Part shown: one piece after another, positions 41,879 through 42,877 of the stretch
Numbering within the stretch: position 1 is the stretch's first letter
How the letters are laid out: each line of letters begins with the position of its first letter
NCBI GenBank assembly: GCA_002348185.1
Contig: DDYW01000156.1
Location: 29,717 to 72,593, forward strand
Length of the DNA: 42,877 bases
Reading direction: 5' to 3'
DNA from: Candidatus Hydrogenedentes bacterium UBA2224
GTDB lineage: Bacteria > Hydrogenedentota > Hydrogenedentia > Hydrogenedentales > SLHB01
Made by a program: the position numbers and the translations under genes
Notes under the pieces: generated by a model
What the model saw: the letters and a program-made list of their open reading frames with translations, nothing else
Databases searched by the model: none
Told to the model about the DNA's origin: nothing

Positions 41879-42877
41879 CGGTCCCCGCTCCTGTCTGGTC
41901 ATCGGGAAGAAGCTCAATGCGTCGGATGACGCATTCGCAGGCTTCGGCCGGGAGCGCGAATCCCACGCGAACGACATAGTCGGGGGCGTCGCCCGGGTCG
42001 TGTCCGGGAAGCAGGACCTCCGCTGCGTAGCGGCCGTTGGCGAGGAGGACCGGGGGTTCGCCGAAGGTCGTGCCGCCCTGGCCGGTCGCGGGATAGGCGT
42101 GCCCGAGCAAAAGGCGGGGCGCTGGCCCCGTGGTGACGTCGAGCACCGCCCGGACTCGGCATGGCGCCTCGGGGACCGGCATGTAGAATGGAATGCTGTA
42201 CCAGCTCATGCCGTTTTCGGGCGCCGGGCCGGCCGTGATACGCAATCCGCGGCCTGAATCGCCCGGAGCTTCAGGGGCCGCGTCAATGCACTCCGAGTTG
42301 ACCGTCCGTCCGGTTCGTTCGGCCCAGGTCTCAAGCAGGGGCTCGCCGACGGGTGCGAAGTTCTCGACGAGCAGCCGTTCCTCGTCCGGCCAGATGTTGG
42401 CGCGCATCTGGGGGCTGAGTCTGTCGCGCAGCTCCGTCAGGCAGGCGAGCGGGGCGCCGGAGCCTGTCCCGGCGAGCGACACGAGCTGGAGGGCCGTGTC
42501 TGCCTCTCCGGAGCCGAGGGCCGCCATCGCCATTTCCGTGGCGAGTTCCTTCAGTTCGGCTCGTTCAGACTCGTCGGCGCGGCGGTACCACGTTCTCCAG
42601 TACCTTTCGGCCGCAACGAGGTCGCTAAATGCCTTGTCGCGGTCTCCGAGGCCGAAGTAGCCCCGGGCTCGGAGGAGACGGCAGAGGCCGTAGCTCGGAA
42701 ACCGGTTTTTTGCGTAATGCAGGTTGCCTGTGCAGATGTTGACCGCCAGGGCAGGGTCGCCTTTGTCGAGCGCATCGCGGGCGGCTTCTTCAAACGCCAG
42801 CGGGTGGTAGCGCGATACGGTGCGTTGCACCCACTCGATCAGTGCCATCGAGGCAATCAACCCGGCCGCCAGCACCA
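41865..42877 (-). CDS. Membrane-anchored TPR-like and beta-domain protein, 5' end beyond the window
   Basis: At least 336 residues are visible. The frame stays open to the window edge, and the only nearby start is a GTG at 42875, so the true N-terminus may lie outside. A hydrophobic segment (AAGLIASMALIEW) is followed by helical repeats of TPR character (about 25-165: DALDKGDPALAVNICTGNL, LLRARGYFGLGDRDKAFSDL). From about 215 there is a beta-rich domain (GLRITAGPAPENGMSWYSIPFYM...RVRAVLDVTTG) resembling a jelly-roll or carbohydrate-binding module. It overlaps the start of the polymerase-like gene by 14 nt, suggesting coupled synthesis and a joint role in envelope glycan assembly. Confidence 0.7.
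   Translation of the reverse strand, partial: VLAAGLIASMALIEWVQRTVSRYHPLAFEEAARDALDKGDPALAVNICTGNLHYAKNRFPSYGLCRLLRARGYFGLGDRDKAFSDLVAAERYWRTWYRRADESERAELKELATEMAMAALGSGEADTALQLVSLAGTGSGAPLACLTELRDRLSPQMRANIWPDEERLLVENFAPVGEPLLETWAERTGRTVNSECIDAAPEAPGDSGRGLRITAGPAPENGMSWYSIPFYMPVPEAPCRVRAVLDVTTGPAPRLLLGHAYPATGQGGTTFGEPPVLLANGRYAAEVLLPGHDPGDAPDYVVRVGFALPAEACECVIRRIELLPDDQTGAGTDGQE

Overview
This is a GC-rich bacterial chromosome segment carrying about 30 protein genes and two tRNA genes, with no rRNA, CRISPR array or recognisable transposase. Several traits point to a soil- or water-type, Gram-negative, polymer-handling bacterium of the Planctomycetes/PVC or Hydrogenedentota kind. These are a large ECF sigma factor with a C-terminal extension, a PEP-CTERM protein, a heparinase II/III, a sulfatase-fold enzyme, a ceramidase-fold protein, a DUF6807 (PmoA-like) protein, MJ0042-type zinc ribbons and intergenic 9-bp tandem arrays. 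The phylum is an inference from gene content, not a proven assignment.

Layout. Positions 1-7200 hold minus-strand genes: a small membrane-anchored protein, a sigma factor fused to a membrane span and three secretin/TonB-short-N-terminus-like repeats, and a secreted heparinase II/III-like lyase. They are separated by two repeat-rich intergenic regions (843-1514 and 3948-4451). Positions 7385-18290 form a glycan-assembly district. It contains one plus-strand GT2, then a tightly coupled minus-strand operon (GT4, GT2, GT2, asparagine-synthase-like; every junction overlaps by 4-8 nt). Two zinc-ribbon proteins, another GT4 and a zinc-dependent dehydrogenase follow on the plus strand.

Positions 18300-24700 are minus-strand: a cohesin-like membrane-anchored protein, two integral membrane proteins of unknown role, a ceramidase-like protein and mnmG. 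Positions 24897-26715 are plus-strand: a secreted DUF6807 protein with a small phosphoesterase, then tRNA-Cys and tRNA-Leu, each with a clear sigma-70-type promoter. Positions 26800-32714 are minus-strand: the PEP-CTERM protein, a methyltransferase, a metallo-beta-lactamase-fold protein, and a Clp-type AAA+ unfoldase coupled to a membrane-anchored FHA protein. A response regulator with a degenerate GGDEF-like output domain, a beta-CASP RNA nuclease-like protein and a secreted glycosidase-like protein follow. The window ends in a minus-strand operon: a TPR-like membrane protein cut by the window edge, an O-antigen ligase/polymerase-TPR protein and a sulfatase-fold enzyme lacking the formylglycine motif.

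How the parts fit. Most of the segment concerns making, exporting, anchoring and degrading extracellular polymers, mixed with housekeeping RNA functions (mnmG, tRNAs, beta-CASP nuclease). The most unusual items are the one-polypeptide sigma factor/sensor fusion, the translationally coupled Clp-FHA pair, the asparagine-synthase-like protein without a glutaminase cysteine inside a glycosyltransferase operon, the sulfatase-fold protein with threonine at the nucleophile position, the paired zinc-ribbon genes, and short structured repeats placed about 70 nt behind two stop codons.
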